8,599 nt of DNA, taken from assembly GCA_009781925.1 (NCBI GenBank), contig WQUU01000303.1, positions 1 through 8,599 on the forward strand. The letters run 5' to 3'. Source of the stretch: Bacillota bacterium (GTDB taxonomy: Bacteria > Bacillota > Clostridia > Oscillospirales > Oscillospiraceae). How positions within the stretch are numbered: position 1 is the first letter of the stretch; the number at the start of each line of letters is the position of its first letter. The position numbers and the translations under genes are program-made. Below are positions 6,263 to 8,599 of the stretch, one piece after another. Below the pieces are notes generated by a model. That model saw nothing but the letters and a program-made list of their open reading frames with translations, had not been told where the DNA came from and did not search any database.

Positions 6263-6972
6263 ACGTCGTCCTCGACTTCATAATACCCCAGCGCCTGCCG
6301 CGTAAACGGACAATACGCGATGCACAGGCCGCAAACCGTCTCATCGACCCCGAGCGTAGCCCTCGCGCGGGCGCGGGCGGCGTCGCGGCAGTTGAAGGCG
6401 TCGTAAAACGCCTCTCGCTCCAAACTCCTGTGCCACTTGGGCCCCTTGACCGCGTGGCCGGGGCAGACGTCCCGGCAGGCCCTGCAAGCGTCGCCGCAGC
6501 GCGACTCCGCGACGGGTACGCCGCAGTCTAACGGCGCGTCCGTGAGCACCGCGACCAGCCGGATGGCCGAGCCGAACTCCCGCGTCACCAATGCGGCGCA
6601 GCGCCCGATCCAGCCGAGACCCGAGAGGGTGGCGATCGTCTTGTGCGGCAGGGCGGAGCGCAAGTTCTCATCCTGGGCAACCGCTGTCGAGGGCTTGGGG
6701 AGGGCCTTGTATCCGGCGCCGATCAGAAATTGCGCCGCGAAGTTCGCGAGTTCCGGTAGCTTCTGATTGAGCGCCCGCATTTCGCTATAATATCTGGCCG
6801 GATCCCCGTCCGCGTTCTCCTGCATAGCCTCTTTTGTATAGGATACCGCGATCGCAACGCCGTAATCAAAATATTGGCGCGCGTCCTTCGGCAGGCAGGT
6901 CAGCTCAGCGAAACCCACAAGCGCCGCGCCCCGGGCATAGAGTTCATTTTTTAACTGTTCCGAGACGGTCAC
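6259..6972 (-). CDS. Short QueG-like protein with two 4Fe-4S clusters (annotated often as epoxyqueuosine reductase)
   Basis: True QueG reduces epoxyqueuosine in tRNA to queuosine with cobalamin and two 4Fe-4S clusters. This protein has 237 residues against roughly 370-390 for QueG. It keeps the QueG-type core HKTIATLSGLGWIGR at 110-124 and REFGSAIRLVAVLTDAPL at 131-148. A first cysteine cluster follows (C159, C163, C166, C170, then P), and a second with C195, C214, C217, C221, then P. Missing are the C-terminal HEAT-like tRNA-binding part and a recognisable catalytic Asp motif of QueG. The gene starts with GTG at 6972; AGGAG at 6983-6987 sits 10 bases away. It is translationally coupled to tgt, which supports a link to queuosine, but it may be another iron-sulfur reductase. 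It is divergent from ogt. Confidence 0.82.
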   Translation of the reverse strand: MTVSEQLKNELYARGAALVGFAELTCLPKDARQYFDYGVAIAVSYTKEAMQENADGDPARYYSEMRALNQKLPELANFAAQFLIGAGYKALPKPSTAVAQDENLRSALPHKTIATLSGLGWIGRCAALVTREFGSAIRLVAVLTDAPLDCGVPVAESRCGDACRACRDVCPGHAVKGPKWHRSLEREAFYDAFNCRDAARARARATLGVDETVCGLCIAYCPFTRQALGYYEVEDDV

Positions 6973-6999
6973 GGCAACAGGTCTCCTCTTGACTTGATG

Positions 7000-7008
7000 T
7001 GATATAAT
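7000..7008 (+). promoter_or_regulatory. Predicted extended -10 promoter for ogt
   Basis: TGATATAAT gives a perfect TATAAT (7003-7008) with the extended TG one base upstream. No good -35 is present at the right distance (TTGACT at 6989-6994 is far too close), which fits an extended -10 promoter. Start of transcription would be near 7015, giving a leader of about 29 bases before the ogt ATG. I saw no convincing promoter for the divergent QueG-like gene in the same gap. Confidence 0.55.
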
Positions 7009-7043
7009 ATTGTTTGAGTGGCTTGATTGAGGAGGAAATCAAA

Positions 7044-7583
7044 ATGTCAGTTAACATAACAGAAAAAGTTTACATAACATACTACCAGACACCCCTTGGG
7101 GAAATGCTCGGTATGGCTGGATACGGCACGATCATAGGGTTGTGGTTCGTCGGTCAGAAATACTTCCCCAAGGACGTGCTTTCCTGTGAAGAGCGCCCCG
7201 ATGACCCCTTGCTGAAGCAAGTCGGCGTCTGGCTCAACGCCTATTTTCGCGGCGAAAATCCCGCCACGATTGACTTCTCAATGACTCCGTTCGGCTCGGA
7301 CTTTCAGCAGGCGGTTTGGGCCGCTTTGCGGGAGATTCCCTACGGAGAGACCACGACGTACGGCGCTCTGGCGCGGCGTTTGAGCACGGCGTTGCCGCAA
7401 AACGGGCCGTCGGGGACGCCGGCCTCTACATCCGCGCGGGCGGTGGGTGCGGCGGTGGGGCACAACCCCGTCTCGATCCTCATCCCTTGCCACAGAGTCG
7501 TCGGCGCGGATGGGGGCCTCACCGGTTACGCCGGAGGGCTGGAGCGCAAGGCCGCTCTGTTACGGCTGGAGGGCGCGCGATAG
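7044..7583 (+). CDS. ogt: Methylated-DNA--protein-cysteine methyltransferase
   Basis: The protein moves the alkyl group from O6-alkylguanine (or O4-alkylthymine) in DNA onto its own cysteine, a one-time repair. The 179 residues include an N-terminal domain (YYQTPLGEMLGMAGYG at 13-28). The DNA-binding part follows, with FQQAVWAALREIPYGETTTYG at 87-107. The active site is ILIPCHRVVG with Cys149. The end is GGLTGYAGGLERKAALLRLE. An in-frame TTG at 7014 is possible, but the ATG at 7044 has AGGAGG at 7030-7035 spaced 8 bases and begins where family members begin. Between ARR (109-111) and ARAVG (131-135) lies a stretch of about 19 residues rich in Pro, Ser, Thr and Gly, longer than in short family members. 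It is the only plus-strand gene here and sits between divergent and convergent neighbours. Confidence 0.95.
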   Translation: MSVNITEKVYITYYQTPLGEMLGMAGYGTIIGLWFVGQKYFPKDVLSCEERPDDPLLKQVGVWLNAYFRGENPATIDFSMTPFGSDFQQAVWAALREIPYGETTTYGALARRLSTALPQNGPSGTPASTSARAVGAAVGHNPVSILIPCHRVVGADGGLTGYAGGLERKAALLRLEGAR

Positions 7584-7597
7584 CGGCCGCACGGCAC

Positions 7598-7619
7598 GGC
7601 GCGCCGAGGGCGCCGCGCC
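7598..7619. other. GC-rich dyad between the convergent ogt and mscL genes
   Basis: The 36 bases between the ogt and mscL stop codons are extremely GC-rich. GGCGCG at 7598-7603 can pair with CGCGCC at 7614-7619, right next to the mscL stop. No T-tract follows on either strand, so a role as terminator for either gene is possible but unproven. Confidence 0.3.
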
Positions 7620-8033
7620 TTACGAATCGGTCAGCGTGGAGGTGCAGTGGGGGCAGCGCGTCGCGTCGAGGTCGATCTCTGTCATGCAGTAGGGGCACTT
7701 CTTCGTCTTTGGCGCTTCCTCGGCGGCCGGTTTCTCATGGAGAGCCATGAGCCTGTTCATGCCTTTTACAATCAGAAAGACCACAAAAGCCATAATGATG
7801 AAGTTGATGACACTTGTGACAAACTTGCCATATGTGAGCGTCACGCCAAGGAAGGTCGCCTGCAAAGCGTCGAAATTCTTGCCCACAAACAAGCCGATGA
7901 TCGGGGACAAAATATTGTCTACAAAGGAAGTCACAATGGCCGCGAACGCCGCTCCAATGACAATGCCGACAGCCAGATTGAGTACATTGCCTTTCAGCAC
8001 GAATGTCTTAAACTCGTTCATAAATTTTTTCAT
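7620..8033 (-). CDS. mscL: Large-conductance mechanosensitive channel MscL with C-terminal zinc ribbon
   Basis: MscL opens under membrane tension and lets solutes escape during osmotic down-shock. The 137 residues show the amphipathic N-terminus MKKFMNEFKTFVLKGNVLNL, first membrane helix at about 16-46 (AVGIVIGAAFAAIVTSFVDN) and a periplasmic loop. The second helix lies at about 70-95 (TSVINFIIMAFVVFLIVKGM). The usual cytoplasmic helical bundle is replaced or followed by a CxxC-x10-CxxC zinc ribbon (C113, C116, C127, C130; CPYC and CPHC). The ATG at 8033 has AAGGGAG spaced 7 bases. It has its own promoter (8061-8089) and converges on ogt, so it is probably a single-gene unit. The channel identity is secure; metal binding by the ribbon is inferred. 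Confidence 0.96.
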   Translation of the reverse strand: MKKFMNEFKTFVLKGNVLNLAVGIVIGAAFAAIVTSFVDNILSPIIGLFVGKNFDALQATFLGVTLTYGKFVTSVINFIIMAFVVFLIVKGMNRLMALHEKPAAEEAPKTKKCPYCMTEIDLDATRCPHCTSTLTDS

Positions 8034-8060
8034 ATTTTTACTCCCTTCTGATTTTGCACC

Positions 8061-8089
8061 AGTATATCACATTGGCGCTGAGAAAACAA
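8061..8089 (-). promoter_or_regulatory. Predicted sigma-A-type promoter for mscL
   Basis: On the minus strand TTGTTT (8089-8084), a 17-base spacer and TATACT (8066-8061) match sigma-A boxes. TG one base before TATACT makes an extended -10. It lies just upstream of the mscL ribosome binding site and just downstream of the hairpin that follows queA. Confidence 0.7.
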
Positions 8090-8102
8090 ACGTATTTTTC
8101 AT

Positions 8103-8146
8103 AAAGGGTCGGAACCTGTTGAGGATAAAGGGTTCCGGCCCTTTTT
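8103..8146. terminator. Hairpin terminator between queA and mscL, orientation uncertain
   Basis: The arms at 8103-8116 and 8131-8144 form a 14-bp stem, AAAGGGTCGGAACC with GGTTCCGGCCCTTT, around a 14-base loop. It begins about 18 bases after the queA stop, so it can end queA transcription on the minus strand. The T-run and pairing, however, favour the plus strand: TTTTT at 8142-8146, and the pair 8109/8138 is G-U there but an A-C mismatch on the minus strand. It may work in both directions, also stopping plus-strand read-through antisense to mscL. Confidence 0.6.
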
Positions 8147-8163
8147 GCGGCGCGATTCATCTG

Positions 8164-8599
8164 TCATCCAATAAACATCGCGTCCCCGAACGAAAAAAAT
8201 CTGTACCGCTCCTTCACCGCGCGCTTATAGGCGTTCAGCACATTCTCCCTCCCCGCGAAGGCGGAGACCAGCATCAGGAGGCTGCTCTCCGGCAGATGGA
8301 AGTTTGTGATCAGCGCGTCCATACATTTGAAGCGGTAACCGGGGTAGATGAAGATGTCCGTCCAGCCGGAGACCGCCGGAAGGCTGCCGTCCTCCCGCGC
8401 AAAACTCTCCAGCGTCCGGCAGGAGGTGGTGCCGACGGCGACGATTCTGCCGCCCGCTCGCTTCGTCTCTGTGACGATGTTCGCCGCCTCCTCCGGGACA
8501 ATACAGAACTCCGCGTGCATCTTGTGGTTTTCGATCTCCTCCTCCTGCACGGGGCGGAAGGTTCCGAGCCCCACATGCAAGGTGAGCCAGGCGAGCTTC
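8164..8599 (-). CDS. queA: S-adenosylmethionine:tRNA ribosyltransferase-isomerase, C-terminal part (cut by right edge)
   Basis: QueA transfers the ribosyl part of S-adenosylmethionine onto preQ1 in tRNA to give epoxyqueuosine. About 145 residues are present, ending at the stop at 8164; the N-terminus lies beyond the window. The fragment begins KLAWLTLHVGLGTFRPV, a hallmark of QueA. It continues with HAEFCIVPEEAA, AVGTTSCRTLES, GWTDIFIYPGYRFK and TNFHLPESSLLMLVSAFAG, and ends YRFFSFGDAMFIG. A TTG at 8578-8580 is an ordinary internal leucine codon, not a start, because the frame stays open with family sequence up to the edge. It has the same orientation as tgt but is separated from it by mscL and ogt. 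Confidence 0.97.
   Translation of the reverse strand, partial: KLAWLTLHVGLGTFRPVQEEEIENHKMHAEFCIVPEEAANIVTETKRAGGRIVAVGTTSCRTLESFAREDGSLPAVSGWTDIFIYPGYRFKCMDALITNFHLPESSLLMLVSAFAGRENVLNAYKRAVKERYRFFSFGDAMFIG

Overview
The window looks like a GC-rich, low-GC-phylum-type genome, most likely a Clostridia member of the Bacillota (an Oscillospiraceae-like gut anaerobe is my guess). Three things suggest this: the gene order rimP-nusA-ylxR-ylxQ-infB, including the Gram-positive-type genes ylxR and ylxQ; strong AGGAGG-like ribosome binding sites before almost every gene; and AT-rich sigma-A-type promoters between GC-rich genes. Nearly everything is on the minus strand, so transcription runs from right to left. 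The only plus-strand gene is ogt. No rRNA, tRNA, CRISPR array, integrase or transposase gene was seen.

Right part (about 3890-8599): a queuosine tRNA-modification block. It starts with the 3' part of queA at the right edge. A hairpin and a promoter then lead into mscL, a mechanosensitive channel with a C-terminal zinc ribbon. A divergent ogt (DNA alkyl repair) follows. After it comes a translationally coupled pair, a short QueG-like iron-sulfur protein and tgt, with a GT4-type glycosyltransferase 25 bases behind. QueA and Tgt catalyse two steps of queuosine synthesis. The QueG-like protein could in principle supply the last step, but it is much shorter than true QueG.

Middle (3562-3891): a 330-base stretch without an intact gene. 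It holds the remnant of a PIN-domain toxin gene, a good sigma-A-type promoter and an intrinsic terminator between that promoter and rimP. The layout suggests a leader attenuator controlling the transcription/translation operon.

Left part (1-3561): the operon rimP-nusA-ylxR-ylxQ-infB, with infB cut by the left edge. Its products serve 30S maturation (RimP), transcription elongation and termination (NusA), RNase P modulation (YlxR), RNA binding (YlxQ) and translation initiation (IF-2). Two unrelated palindromic repeat elements sit exactly at the two edges of ylxR: one directly against its stop codon, the other directly against its Shine-Dalgarno sequence.

I found no wholly new multi-gene system. 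The best leads are the rimP leader, the collapsed PIN gene, the palindromes bracketing ylxR, and the short QueG-like protein coupled to Tgt.
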